From Flavobacteriales bacterium UBA7468 (GTDB lineage Bacteria; Bacteroidota; Bacteroidia; Flavobacteriales_D; Crocinitomicaceae): a stretch of 64,000 nt of DNA. Within the stretch, counting starts at the first letter, position 1. The number at the start of each line of letters is the position of its first letter. The translations under genes were made by a program, and so were the position numbers. Of this stretch, positions 32,856 through 41,963 are shown piece after piece. Location of the stretch: assembly GCA_002478565.1 (NCBI GenBank), contig DLPC01000011.1, positions 1 through 64,000 of the forward strand, given 5' to 3'. The notes under the pieces are model-generated. The model searched no databases. It was not told the DNA's origin and was given only the letters and a program-made list of their open reading frames with translations.

Positions 32856-35800
32856 ATGGAACTTGCTACATTCATCAAAGAGCTTGCCAAACATCCAGCA
32901 CTGGATCGCAGCGCAGCACACCTTCAAAACGAGGCAGCCAAGTTGCATTGGAAAGGCCTAGTAGGTTCTGCAAAGGCTCTCATGAGTGCAACGGTTGCAC
33001 AACAAGTACCCGGAGTGCACCTCTTTATTTTATCAGACAAAGAAGAAGCGGCTTACTTTTTAAATGACCTTGAAGGGCTGTTCCCAGCAGATAAACGCTT
33101 GTTTTTCTACCCGGCATCATACAGAGTTCCCTATCAGCAAGAACAAACAGATAACGCAAATGTCGTAACACGTGCCGAAGTACTCGAAAGACTCAGCGAG
33201 CACAAAAATGCTTGGATAGTCACGTATCCAGAAGCGCTTTTTGAGAAAATCCCGAGCAAAAAGAATTTAGTCAAGCATACCATACGCCTTGAGGTGGGTA
33301 AGCAATACAGCACAGATTTTTTAAATGACCTCTTGCTCGAATACCAATTTGACCGCGTAGACTTCGTTTATGAGCCTGGGCAGTTTTCCATCAGAGGCGG
33401 GATTCTAGATGTTTTTTCATTTGCAAACGAGCACCCATTTCGCATCGAGTTTTTTGGAGATGAGGTTGAGAGCATCCGCACTTTTGATGCCGCCAACCAG
33501 TTATCTATAGCAAGTCATCATTTCTTTAATGTCATTCCCAATATCCAAACGGGCATTAGTATTGATATCCAAGAAAATATTTTAGGATTTGTCGGGCCAC
33601 AAGCAGTGGTTTGGATGTCAGATGCCGAGCGCACCCAAGAAATCATTAAAAAAGAATATGAAAAGGCTGTTGAAATTCACGCGAAAATAGACACTCCTGT
33701 CAAACATGCCTTACCCAACGAACGCTACCTTTCTCATTTAGAGTGGCAACAACAAATTCAAAACTACCGCTTGGTAGAATATGGCCCAGTATATTATTTC
33801 AAGCATACCCAACAAGAAATTTTTGAAACGCTACCTCAACCGAGCTTTAATAAAGATTTTGAACGATTAAATACGGATCTCAAGGCACGCAAGGTAGCGG
33901 GCTATCAAAATTTAATTTTTTCGAATCAACCTCAACAAATAGAGCGCCTTTATCAAATTTTTAAAGATATCGGTGAAGAAGGCGAATTTAGTGCATTACC
34001 GATTGCCTTGCACGAAGGTTTTATCAGTCCAGAACTCAAACTAGTCTGTTATACTGATCACCAACTCTTTGAGCGCTACCACCGCTTCAGACTCAAAGAA
34101 GGGTTTAAACAAGCCAAACAAGCGCTCACGCTCAAAGAGATCTATCAACTCCAAAAGGGCGATTACGTCACGCACATTGATCATGGTGTTGGGCAGTTTT
34201 CAGGTCTAGAAACCATTGACGTCAATGGCAAACCTCAAGAAGCCATTCGTTTGGTTTACAAAGATGGCGATGTGTTGTATGTGGGCATCCACTCTTTGCA
34301 CCGTATTTCCAAGTTCACAGGGAAGGAAGGCAGCGCTCCGACACTTAATAAACTTGGCACACAAGCTTGGTCTAATTTAAAAAACAAGACCAAAAAGAAG
34401 ATCAAAGAATTGGCCTTTGATTTGATCAAACTTTATGCCCAAAGACGCAGTAAGCCAGGTTTTGCATTTGCTCCCGATAGTTATTTGCAAAATGAGCTGG
34501 AGGCCTCGTTCATGTTTGAAGACACGCCAGATCAGTTCAAAGCCACCCAAGATATCAAACGAGACATGGAAGCCGCCCGCCCTATGGACCGTTTGGTTTG
34601 TGGCGACGTCGGTTTTGGTAAAACGGAAGTCGCTATACGTGCAGCTTTTAAAGCAGTAACCGATTCTAAACAAGTGGCGGTGCTTGTGCCCACCACCATA
34701 CTCTCTCTACAACATTATCGCAGCTTTAAAAGTCGGTTGGCGGGTTTCCCCGTCAATATCGATTACATCAATCGATTCAAATCGGCCAAAGAGATCACCG
34801 AAACACTCAAAAAACTAGCCGCAGGCCAAATTGATATATTAATTGGTACCCATGCATTGGTCGCTGAACGCGTCAAATTCAAGGACCTCGGTCTCATGAT
34901 CATCGATGAGGAACAAAAATTTGGGGTCGCGGTGAAGGACAAACTCAAAACGCTCAGAGCAACAGTTGATACGCTGACCCTTACGGCTACACCTATCCCA
35001 CGTACACTTCAATTTTCATTGATGGGCGCCCGAGACCTGAGTATCATCAATACGCCTCCACCCAACAGACAACCCGTACTTACTGAAATTATTTCTTTTA
35101 ACGAAGAGCAAATTCGCGATGCGATTGCGTATGAAATGGGAAGGGGAGGACAGGTCTTTTTTGTCAACAATCGGCTTTCAAACATCAAAGAGTTGTCCGG
35201 CATGATCCAACGCCTGTGCCCAGGTGTTCGGGTCGGTATTGGACATGGTCAGATGGATGGCAAGCAGCTCGAGAAGGTCATGATGGACTTTATCGAAGGC
35301 GCTTATGATGTTTTGCTGGCCACCACCATCATTGAATCTGGTATCGATATTTCAAATGCAAATACAATTATTATCAATGATGCACATCAATTTGGCTTAA
35401 GTGATTTACATCAATTAAGAGGTCGTGTTGGGCGCAGCAATAAAAAAGGATTCTGTTACTTGATTGCCCCTAAATTCAGTATCATGACCTCCGAGGCGAG
35501 AAAACGTCTTGAAGCATTGGTGCAATTTTCAGATTTAGGATCGGGATTCAATATTGCCATGAAAGACCTCGATATACGTGGCGCAGGAAACATGTTAGGA
35601 GGAGAACAAAGCGGCTTTATTGCTGAAATAGGCTTTGAAATGTATCAAAAGATTCTCAACGAAGCCATGCAAGAACTACGCGAGCATGAATACAAAGAAT
35701 TGTTTGAAGAACGCGTCAGCGACCAATTCAACGGCTTTGTGCAAGATTGTATTTTTGAAACAGATATGGAAGTTCGCATCCCTGATCAATATGTGAATCA

Positions 35801-36194
35801 GGTTGCTGAACGCCTTAGTTTGTATCAAGCGATGGATAGTCTCAAAGACAAGGCCGAGCTAGATGATTTTAGCAAGCAGCTGATCGATCGTTTTGGGCCA
35901 CTTCCTAAAGAAGTCAAAGAGCTGTTATTTTCTTTCGAACTGCGTTGGTTAGCCGAATCTATGGGCCTTGAAAGGTTAGTATTGAAGTCGGAAAAGCTAG
36001 TGGGGCATTTCATCTCGAATCCGCAATCTCCATTTTACGAAACACCTCAATTCCAGGGCATTTTACAAAATATTTTAGCCAAACAAAGTGGCTATCGCCT
36101 GGCCCAAAAAGACGATAAACTCCGTTTAGTTATTGAGCCAATACGCCATATCAAAGACGCATTTGAAAAATTGCAGGCACTTCGAGATGCCTAG
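32856..36194 (+). CDS. mfd: Transcription-repair coupling factor Mfd
   Basis: A 1112-residue Mfd that removes RNA polymerase stalled at DNA lesions and recruits UvrA. In order: the UvrB-homology region (about 1-350), the RNA-polymerase-interacting domain (KGDYVTHIDHGVGQF and nearby), the SF2 helicase with Walker A GDVGFGKTEVA and DEEQ box (IIDEEQKFGV), motif VI region (QLRGRVGRSN) and the TRCF C-terminal domain (about 960-1112). Full family length. The start ATG 32856 gives MELATFIKEL. Confidence 0.98.
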   Translation: MELATFIKELAKHPALDRSAAHLQNEAAKLHWKGLVGSAKALMSATVAQQVPGVHLFILSDKEEAAYFLNDLEGLFPADKRLFFYPASYRVPYQQEQTDNANVVTRAEVLERLSEHKNAWIVTYPEALFEKIPSKKNLVKHTIRLEVGKQYSTDFLNDLLLEYQFDRVDFVYEPGQFSIRGGILDVFSFANEHPFRIEFFGDEVESIRTFDAANQLSIASHHFFNVIPNIQTGISIDIQENILGFVGPQAVVWMSDAERTQEIIKKEYEKAVEIHAKIDTPVKHALPNERYLSHLEWQQQIQNYRLVEYGPVYYFKHTQQEIFETLPQPSFNKDFERLNTDLKARKVAGYQNLIFSNQPQQIERLYQIFKDIGEEGEFSALPIALHEGFISPELKLVCYTDHQLFERYHRFRLKEGFKQAKQALTLKEIYQLQKGDYVTHIDHGVGQFSGLETIDVNGKPQEAIRLVYKDGDVLYVGIHSLHRISKFTGKEGSAPTLNKLGTQAWSNLKNKTKKKIKELAFDLIKLYAQRRSKPGFAFAPDSYLQNELEASFMFEDTPDQFKATQDIKRDMEAARPMDRLVCGDVGFGKTEVAIRAAFKAVTDSKQVAVLVPTTILSLQHYRSFKSRLAGFPVNIDYINRFKSAKEITETLKKLAAGQIDILIGTHALVAERVKFKDLGLMIIDEEQKFGVAVKDKLKTLRATVDTLTLTATPIPRTLQFSLMGARDLSIINTPPPNRQPVLTEIISFNEEQIRDAIAYEMGRGGQVFFVNNRLSNIKELSGMIQRLCPGVRVGIGHGQMDGKQLEKVMMDFIEGAYDVLLATTIIESGIDISNANTIIINDAHQFGLSDLHQLRGRVGRSNKKGFCYLIAPKFSIMTSEARKRLEALVQFSDLGSGFNIAMKDLDIRGAGNMLGGEQSGFIAEIGFEMYQKILNEAMQELREHEYKELFEERVSDQFNGFVQDCIFETDMEVRIPDQYVNQVAERLSLYQAMDSLKDKAELDDFSKQLIDRFGPLPKEVKELLFSFELRWLAESMGLERLVLKSEKLVGHFISNPQSPFYETPQFQGILQNILAKQSGYRLAQKDDKLRLVIEPIRHIKDAFEKLQALRDA

Positions 36195-36231
36195 TTCACT
36201 AAATCCTTGACCTACATCAACGGAATTATTA

Positions 36232-36265
36232 TTTGCTTCAACGCAACTTTGCATCCATAAATTTG
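36232..36265 (+). promoter_or_regulatory. Promoter of the YceI operon
   Basis: TTTG at 36232-36235 and TAAATTTG at 36258-36265 with 22 bases between, slightly longer than the usual 19-21. The first YceI ATG is at 36296. Confidence 0.45.
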
Positions 36266-36295
36266 TTTAATCAATATTCACTAAAATTTAAAAAC

Positions 36296-36871
36296 ATGAA
36301 AAATTTATTTGTTGGTCTATTAGGCGCGTTCGCGTTGTTTTCTTTCGTTGCAACTTCTGCTGGTCTTTGGTCATTGGACGGAGCACACTCTCGTTTGGGT
36401 TTCACCATTACGCACAACGGCATCACCCAAGTACACGGCAACTTCACCAAATTCAACGTTGAAGTAACTACGCCTAACGAAGATTTCAATGGCGCAACAA
36501 TCACTATGAATGCAGAAGCAAGTTCTGTCAATACTGGTATCGAAGCCCGTGACAACCACTTGCGTACGGCTGATTGTTTTGATGCAGAGAAATTCCCTGC
36601 AATTAGCTTTAAAAGCACTTCAGTAAAAGAAGCACCTAAAGCAAAAGGAACATATGTTATTGAAGGTGAATTGACCATGCACGGCACAACTAAAAAAGTT
36701 GTTTTAAATGGTGTTCATACTGGTAACAGCAAAAATTATCAAGGCGCAACTGTTGCAGGCTTGCAAGTAACTGGTGTTGTGAAAAGATCTGAATTTGGCA
36801 TGGGTCAAGTAAGCCCAGGACTTTCTGACGAAGTGAAATTACAAGCTGACCTCGAGGTAGTTAAAAACTAA
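36296..36871 (+). CDS. YceI-family lipid-binding protein
   Basis: A 191-residue YceI-family protein with a signal-like N-terminus (MKNLFVGLLGAFALFSFVAT). YceI proteins are lipocalin-like barrels that bind isoprenoid lipids in the periplasm. Family features are WSLDGAHSRLGFTITH, the FKSTSV strand and SEFGMGQVSPGLSDEVKL near the end. The ATG at 36296 is preferred because a signal peptide begins there; the longer frame from 36233 crosses the promoter. A second YceI gene follows after 5 bases. Confidence 0.92.
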   Translation: MKNLFVGLLGAFALFSFVATSAGLWSLDGAHSRLGFTITHNGITQVHGNFTKFNVEVTTPNEDFNGATITMNAEASSVNTGIEARDNHLRTADCFDAEKFPAISFKSTSVKEAPKAKGTYVIEGELTMHGTTKKVVLNGVHTGNSKNYQGATVAGLQVTGVVKRSEFGMGQVSPGLSDEVKLQADLEVVKN

Positions 36872-36876
36872 CAGCA

Positions 36877-37401
36877 ATGAAAAACATTCTTTTTGTCCTC
36901 CTTTGTCTAACGGCTGCTTTTTCAGCTTCAGCTCAACAATATAAAATAGCTGAAGGCTACAAAGTCGTATTTACCAACCCGGATGTGAGCGGAAATTTTG
37001 ACGAACTTACATCAACTGCATTGATCTTTAATGAAGCTGATTTATCCAAATCAAAATTGAATTTCAAGATCAAAGTGGCTTCCATCAATACGGGTAATGG
37101 ATTGCAAAACAAACATGCACGTGCTGAAGAATGGTTCGATGCGGAGAAATATCCGTACATCGAGTTTACTTCAAGTCGTCTAGAAAAAACCCAAGATGGA
37201 TACAAAGCCATTGGTAAATTGCAGATCAAAGGAGAAACCAAAGAAGTTGCTATTCCATTTACTTTTACCAAAAAAGGCTCGAAAGGAACTTTTATTGCTA
37301 AATTTAGTGTGAATCGCAATGACTTTGGCGTAGGTAAAAAGAATGCCGGTGTAGCAGATAACATCAAAATCACCGCAACTATTCCGGTCATTAAAAAATA
37401 A
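36877..37401 (+). CDS. YceI-family protein, second copy
   Basis: A 174-residue YceI-like protein with a signal peptide (MKNILFVLLCLTAAFSASAQ). Conserved pieces match the first copy: the FDAEKYPYIEFTSSRL strand (compare FDAEKFPAISFKSTSV), GETKEVAIPF and NRNDFGVGKKNAGVADNIKI. The protein is more divergent at its N-terminus (NPDVSGNFDELTST). The two copies probably arose by duplication and may bind different lipids. It lies 5 bases after the first copy and 4 bases before the membrane-protein gene. Confidence 0.9.
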   Translation: MKNILFVLLCLTAAFSASAQQYKIAEGYKVVFTNPDVSGNFDELTSTALIFNEADLSKSKLNFKIKVASINTGNGLQNKHARAEEWFDAEKYPYIEFTSSRLEKTQDGYKAIGKLQIKGETKEVAIPFTFTKKGSKGTFIAKFSVNRNDFGVGKKNAGVADNIKITATIPVIKK

Positions 37402-37405
37402 AATT

Positions 37406-37798
37406 ATGGTCAAAAAAATTATTTGGGCTTTGTCGTCCGGCCTATTAGCAGGAGGAGTTTCCTACTTTTATGGCGAAATGTTCGAACAACAATTGTTCGA
37501 AGATTATTCAAATGTGGTTCCTACACCAGCAATTTTTATTTCTTGCTTGGTCGGGACAATTTTTGCCACACTAGGACACTGGTTGCTCATAAAGTTTATT
37601 CCGTCTTTCGGCGAATTCCTTTTTGCCCTAATTTTTGCTGCCATTACTACAGCCAGTTTGGTGGGTGTGTTGGGCTTTACCTTCACCGATAATTCCAATG
37701 AATTACATCAATTCATTTTTTACGGTTACGCTATGCCAATGCACTTTTTCCCATTCTTGGCTTGGTATGTGCTGAAGCCACTTTTTGATAAAAAATAA
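37406..37798 (+). CDS. Small four-helix membrane protein
   Basis: A 130-residue protein with about four hydrophobic segments (near residues 6-22, 42-60, 68-90 and 104-122). No family is recognised. It starts 4 bases after the second YceI gene and is followed by a terminator, so it is the last gene of the YceI operon and may serve the same lipid-related task. A function is not assigned. Confidence 0.7.
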   Translation: MVKKIIWALSSGLLAGGVSYFYGEMFEQQLFEDYSNVVPTPAIFISCLVGTIFATLGHWLLIKFIPSFGEFLFALIFAAITTASLVGVLGFTFTDNSNELHQFIFYGYAMPMHFFPFLAWYVLKPLFDKK

Positions 37799-37820
37799 GC
37801 CGAGTTTGGCACAATACTTG

Positions 37821-37847
37821 AAAAGGATGCTTCGGCATCCTTTTTTT
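37821..37847 (+). terminator. Intrinsic terminator of the YceI operon
   Basis: GGATGC-TTCG-GCATCC hairpin with an A-tract before and TTTTTTT after: a textbook rho-independent terminator with a TTCG loop. Confidence 0.9.
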
Positions 37848-37903
37848 ATGCAAAAAAGTGCCTTTTTGGACAACGAATTTTAAGAAATTACGTAATTACA
37901 TTG

Positions 37904-40282
37904 ATGTTGCGCTCAAAGCATTTTTTAATGGCACTTTTCTCTCTCACCCTGACACTAGGGTTGAGGGCGCAACTTATCACAAATAATTCACTGAATCCGC
38001 AGGGCTTGGTCCAAAATATTTTACTTGGAAATGGCGTCACTGTATCCAATGTCACCTACAACGGAAGCCCTGTGGCCATTGGCCAATTCAGCGCAGCCAA
38101 CACGAATTTAGGAATCTCAAGCGGGATTGTCATGACCACCGGTACTACCTTGCCAAATGGCGATGGCCCACAGGGCCCCAATGACCAGCCAGGTTCAGGT
38201 GTTGACAACAATATGGGTGGTTTCCCATTGCTTTCTCAGGCTATTGGCGGAACGCAAACTTACAATGCCGCCATCCTTGAGTTTGATTTTATCCCTTATG
38301 CAGATACCGTTCGTTTCAAATACGTATTTGGTTCCGATGAATATCCTGAATTTGCGCCACCCAACAACACCACCTACAACGATGTATTCGGTTTTTTCAT
38401 TTCAGGCCCTGGGATCACGGGCTTTCAGAATATGGCCAAATTACCAAATGGTGCGGTGGTATCCATCAATAATGTCAATGCCATTACCAATCCGTTTTAT
38501 TTTGTAAACAACGGTGATGGAAATACCCCCCCCTATAATCAAAGTCCTCAGTATATTCAATATGATGGTTTTACAAAAGTGCTAGAGGCGGTTTCAAAGG
38601 TACAGTGTGGCCAAACCTATCACCTCATCATTGCCATAGCTGATGTTGGGGATGGCCAATGGGACTCCGGGATTTTCTTAGAAGCCAATTCTCTTTCGAC
38701 CCTTACACCGATTAATATCGATTATACGCTGTCTCAGCAAGTTTTTGCCAATCCAGCATGGATGGCAGAAGGGTGTGTAAGCGCTCAGGTCACCTTAGAA
38801 AGACAAACCAATCTGAACCAAACTATCACAATACCGGTTCAGTTGTCAGGGACAGCAACCAACGGACAAGATTATTCGGGTGTCCCAGCGACCGTCACCT
38901 TTCTTCCCGGTCAAACAACAGTCAGTTTTAATATACAAACTGCAATAGATGCACAAGTTGAAGGTCTCGAAACCTTAACAATTACCTTTCCAATTTCAGA
39001 TCCTTGCGGAAATATCACACCGTTGGTTTTGGATCTTTTCATTCAAGACAACCAACCAATGGAGGTGACCCTATCGGGAAATATAATTAGTTGCCCAGGC
39101 GATCCAATTACGATCAATTGTGCTGTACTTGGTGGTGTCCAACCCTTGACTTATGCTTGGAGTAATGGACAAACAGGCGCGAGTATCACTTACACGCCGG
39201 CAAGCTCTGAATCGATTTGGGTTTCTGTAACAGATGCTTGTGGAAGTGGCCCTGCATACGATACCATTCAAGTAGTTGTTCCTGTTTTTCAACCACTAAG
39301 CTTGCAACTAACTGCGGATATTACAGAGATTTGTCCGTTTATTGAAACCATGATTGGCGTGAGTGCAAGTGGCGGCTCCGGACAATACAACTATTTGTGG
39401 ACGGTTAATAATACAACGGTTGGCGTCACAGACTCAATTTTAGCAAATCCTGGCAGCACTACAACCTATATTGTGGAGGTCACTGACAACTGCGGAAATG
39501 TGATTTCCGATTCCATGACCTATACTATTCTGAGCCCTCCGCTGGTTGTTCAAACCAATGGCCCTTTTGAAATTTGTCCGGGAGATACCGTCACATTACA
39601 AGTCAGTGCGAGTGGTGGTTATGGTGCTTATTATTACGCTTGGTCAACTCAGCAAAATACAGCGAGTATAACCGTCAATCCGCAAAATTCTACAGCCTAT
39701 TTTGTACAGGTCAGCGATGAGTGTCAGACCTTTAGCGTGGCTGCAGTGGCTTATGTTCAGGTAGTGAAGCCACAAGCTAATTTTTATTTTCTTACCGAGG
39801 ATCCAATGCAAGGCTTGCTCGTACAATTTGAAAATGCTTCACAAAATGCCTGGACCTACACCTGGGATTTCGGAGATGGCAATAGTTCATTTTTGGTACA
39901 CCCTAATCACACTTATTTACAGCCAGGCCCTTACGAAATTACCCTCACGGCCATAGATCAAAAAGGCTGCATAGACAGTATTTCCAAATGGATTACCATT
40001 GCGCCGGAGCGTTATATTTATTTGCCCAATTCGTTTACCCCAGATGCCGATGGCCTCAATGACTTTTTCTTTGGTCGATTTATTGGCCTGATGGGTGCAC
40101 GGTTCTATATTTTCAACCGTTGGGGAGAAGAAATCTTTAGTTCAGAACAACTCAACTTTGTTTGGGATGGCACCTATGAAGGTGTTCCTGTTCAGGATGG
40201 CACCTACACGTGGTACCTCATCTACGAAATTGAGAAAGGCATTTACAAAGACCTTTCGGGTCATGTCAATGTTATTCGTTAG
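37904..40282 (+). CDS. Choice-of-anchor-L T9SS substrate with Calx-beta and PKD domains
   Basis: About 792 residues with a signal peptide (MLRSKHFLMALFSLTLTLGLRAQ). In order: a choice-of-anchor L domain (about 25-280, with VFGSDEYPEF), a Calx-beta-like domain (about 285-385, NGQDYSGVPATVTFLPGQ), several Ig-like/PKD domains (about 385-690, WDFGDGNSSFLVHPNHTY) and a gliding-motility-associated CTD (FNRWGEEIFSSE to the end GHVNVIR). Probably an exported adhesin or surface-layer protein. The start is ATG 37904, two codons into a longer TTG frame. The 3' end overlaps the convergent OmpA gene by 11 bases. Confidence 0.9.
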   Translation: MLRSKHFLMALFSLTLTLGLRAQLITNNSLNPQGLVQNILLGNGVTVSNVTYNGSPVAIGQFSAANTNLGISSGIVMTTGTTLPNGDGPQGPNDQPGSGVDNNMGGFPLLSQAIGGTQTYNAAILEFDFIPYADTVRFKYVFGSDEYPEFAPPNNTTYNDVFGFFISGPGITGFQNMAKLPNGAVVSINNVNAITNPFYFVNNGDGNTPPYNQSPQYIQYDGFTKVLEAVSKVQCGQTYHLIIAIADVGDGQWDSGIFLEANSLSTLTPINIDYTLSQQVFANPAWMAEGCVSAQVTLERQTNLNQTITIPVQLSGTATNGQDYSGVPATVTFLPGQTTVSFNIQTAIDAQVEGLETLTITFPISDPCGNITPLVLDLFIQDNQPMEVTLSGNIISCPGDPITINCAVLGGVQPLTYAWSNGQTGASITYTPASSESIWVSVTDACGSGPAYDTIQVVVPVFQPLSLQLTADITEICPFIETMIGVSASGGSGQYNYLWTVNNTTVGVTDSILANPGSTTTYIVEVTDNCGNVISDSMTYTILSPPLVVQTNGPFEICPGDTVTLQVSASGGYGAYYYAWSTQQNTASITVNPQNSTAYFVQVSDECQTFSVAAVAYVQVVKPQANFYFLTEDPMQGLLVQFENASQNAWTYTWDFGDGNSSFLVHPNHTYLQPGPYEITLTAIDQKGCIDSISKWITIAPERYIYLPNSFTPDADGLNDFFFGRFIGLMGARFYIFNRWGEEIFSSEQLNFVWDGTYEGVPVQDGTYTWYLIYEIEKGIYKDLSGHVNVIR

Positions 40283-41240
40283 AAATGATTTCGAAAAGCT
40301 CGTTGAGGTTCGGTGAAATAATAATCTCAATACGACGGTTTTTTGACTTATCATTAGGATCTACAGGATGAAACTCACTTCTTCCGGCAGCCATGATTTG
40401 AGCAGGTGACATTTTTGAATTGGCTAACATGAGTTCTACTACAGCTGTTGCTCTCAAAACGGAAAGTTCCCAGTTGTTTTTTGGTGACACACTGCTTGTC
40501 AATTTGTCTGTGTCCGTATGTCCTTCTACCACAATTTCTAGGTCTCTTTCTGTTTCTAGTACTCTTGCGAGCTCTACAAGCGCTGCCTTACCTTCTTCTT
40601 CAACTTTGGTGGAGCCTGAATTGAAAAGAAGTTTAGCTTCCAGGCTCACATAGATTTTGCCGTTCTTTTGCACAACGGTTAGGCCCTGATTTTCAAAATT
40701 TCTAAGGGCATTGGCCACTCTTGCTTTGAGCAGTTGAATTTTTGCATCTTTTTTACGAATGGCCTCTTCCAATTCATTGACGCGTTTTTCACGTTCTACA
40801 AGCAATGCTTGCTTTACTTTGAGCTCTTCATCTAGCTTGAGTAGCGCATCCTCTTTTCTTTGTAATTCTCTGGTTTTCGCCTCAAGTTCGGTTTGAAGGG
40901 TAGCGGTCTCTTTCGCGCTTAAGTTTTTAAGTTTATCGAAGGAATTTTCTAATGTTTCGTATTGCGCCTCCAGCGTTGCCTGTTCTCTTGTCATTAAACG
41001 GATTTGATTTCCCAATTGATTGGTATCTCCTCGAAGACGGCTTACTTCTTTAGCTGCGATATCATATTTTGACTGAAGATCTTTCGAGAGTACTTCGTAA
41101 TCAGTACTGCTTTTTTTATACTTTGCAAGTTCTTCACTACAGCTTTTTTCGCGCTCCAAAAGTTCATTATATTTTTTTGATGGCACACAAGCGGCGAATA
41201 AGACACTGCAAAGTAAGGATAGGGCTAACGTTTTTTTCAT
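40272..41240 (-). CDS. OmpA-family lipoprotein with coiled coil
   Basis: About 322 residues: a lipoprotein signal peptide (lipobox LLCSVLFAAC), a long coiled coil (about residues 25-180) and a C-terminal OmpA domain (about 190-310) with VVEGHTDTDKL and the family motif NRRIEIII. OmpA domains bind peptidoglycan meso-DAP, so the protein probably tethers the outer membrane to the cell wall through a long stalk. ATG 41240 begins the lipoprotein signal; ATG 41252 is also possible. It has no sorting domain and stays in the envelope. Confidence 0.88.
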   Translation of the reverse strand: MKKTLALSLLCSVLFAACVPSKKYNELLEREKSCSEELAKYKKSSTDYEVLSKDLQSKYDIAAKEVSRLRGDTNQLGNQIRLMTREQATLEAQYETLENSFDKLKNLSAKETATLQTELEAKTRELQRKEDALLKLDEELKVKQALLVEREKRVNELEEAIRKKDAKIQLLKARVANALRNFENQGLTVVQKNGKIYVSLEAKLLFNSGSTKVEEEGKAALVELARVLETERDLEIVVEGHTDTDKLTSSVSPKNNWELSVLRATAVVELMLANSKMSPAQIMAAGRSEFHPVDPNDKSKNRRIEIIISPNLNELFEIISNE

Positions 41241-41374
41241 GAGTTCAGTCATTTTTACAAAGATGAGTGGAATTATGGCAGGCAAATACCCAATTTCTTG
41301 ATTTTATAAACACTAAACTTTGTATAAAGTAACACGAAGCAAGCGGGTTTTCAGAAAATGGTACTTGAATTCCG

Positions 41375-41382
41375 TAACTTTG
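41375..41382 (+). promoter_or_regulatory. -7 element of the HEAT-yicC-gmk-nadD operon
   Basis: TAACTTTG is an exact TAnnTTTG, 4 bases before the first ATG at 41387. No clear -33. Confidence 0.45.
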
Positions 41383-41386
41383 CCCC

Positions 41387-41956
41387 ATGAGTACAGCAAA
41401 AAAAAGCGATGCAAAGGGTCTAGAAATGTTACAAAAACTAACACTTCAAGACCTGTCTTCGGTTACGGAGGCCTTGAATTTCTTACGTGAAAAAGGCAAA
41501 GCACATTATTTAAAAAGTGTTTTTGAAAGTCTCAAAGGGAGTGATCGGGCCAAACAACAGCTCATTATTGGCTTTCTTTCCGATATTCTTGATTCAGATG
41601 CCGTACCTGAATTCATCGACTTTTTAGGCACAGAAACTGATGCTGAAATTAGAAAACTGGTACTTTCTGCTATTTGGAATTCCAAATTGGGCTTTGATGA
41701 GCACCTTCCTTTTTTCGTAATGTTGGCCTCACAAGGAGACTATCTCGAAGCTTTAGATTGCCTCACAGTTTTAGAGAACATGAGCGGACCCTTCGAAGAA
41801 GCTCAATTATTAGAAGCTCAGTTACTTTTGAAGGAATACCTCGAGGAAAAAGCACCACAAACGGATCAAAAAGCTCAAATCATGAGTGAAATTGCTTGGT
41901 TTGTTAAGGAACAAAATGAAGGCATCGATGCCGACTTACTTTTAGATGATGAATAA
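41387..41956 (+). CDS. HEAT-repeat-like protein of unknown function
   Basis: A 189-residue helical protein with no signal peptide. Alternating helices (SSVTEALNFLREKGKAHYLK and AVPEFIDFLGTETDAEIRKL) suggest HEAT/ARM-like repeats. It ends with an acidic tail (EQNEGIDADLLLDDE). It is the first gene of a tight operon with yicC, gmk and nadD; its end overlaps the possible early start of yicC. Function unknown. Confidence 0.75.
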   Translation: MSTAKKSDAKGLEMLQKLTLQDLSSVTEALNFLREKGKAHYLKSVFESLKGSDRAKQQLIIGFLSDILDSDAVPEFIDFLGTETDAEIRKLVLSAIWNSKLGFDEHLPFFVMLASQGDYLEALDCLTVLENMSGPFEEAQLLEAQLLLKEYLEEKAPQTDQKAQIMSEIAWFVKEQNEGIDADLLLDDE

Positions 41957-41963
41957 AAACGAT

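Noticed and set aside
36195..36295. Possible small RNA or tRNA in the gap before the YceI gene
   Set aside because: The gap holds only the promoter pattern; no cloverleaf or hairpin was seen.
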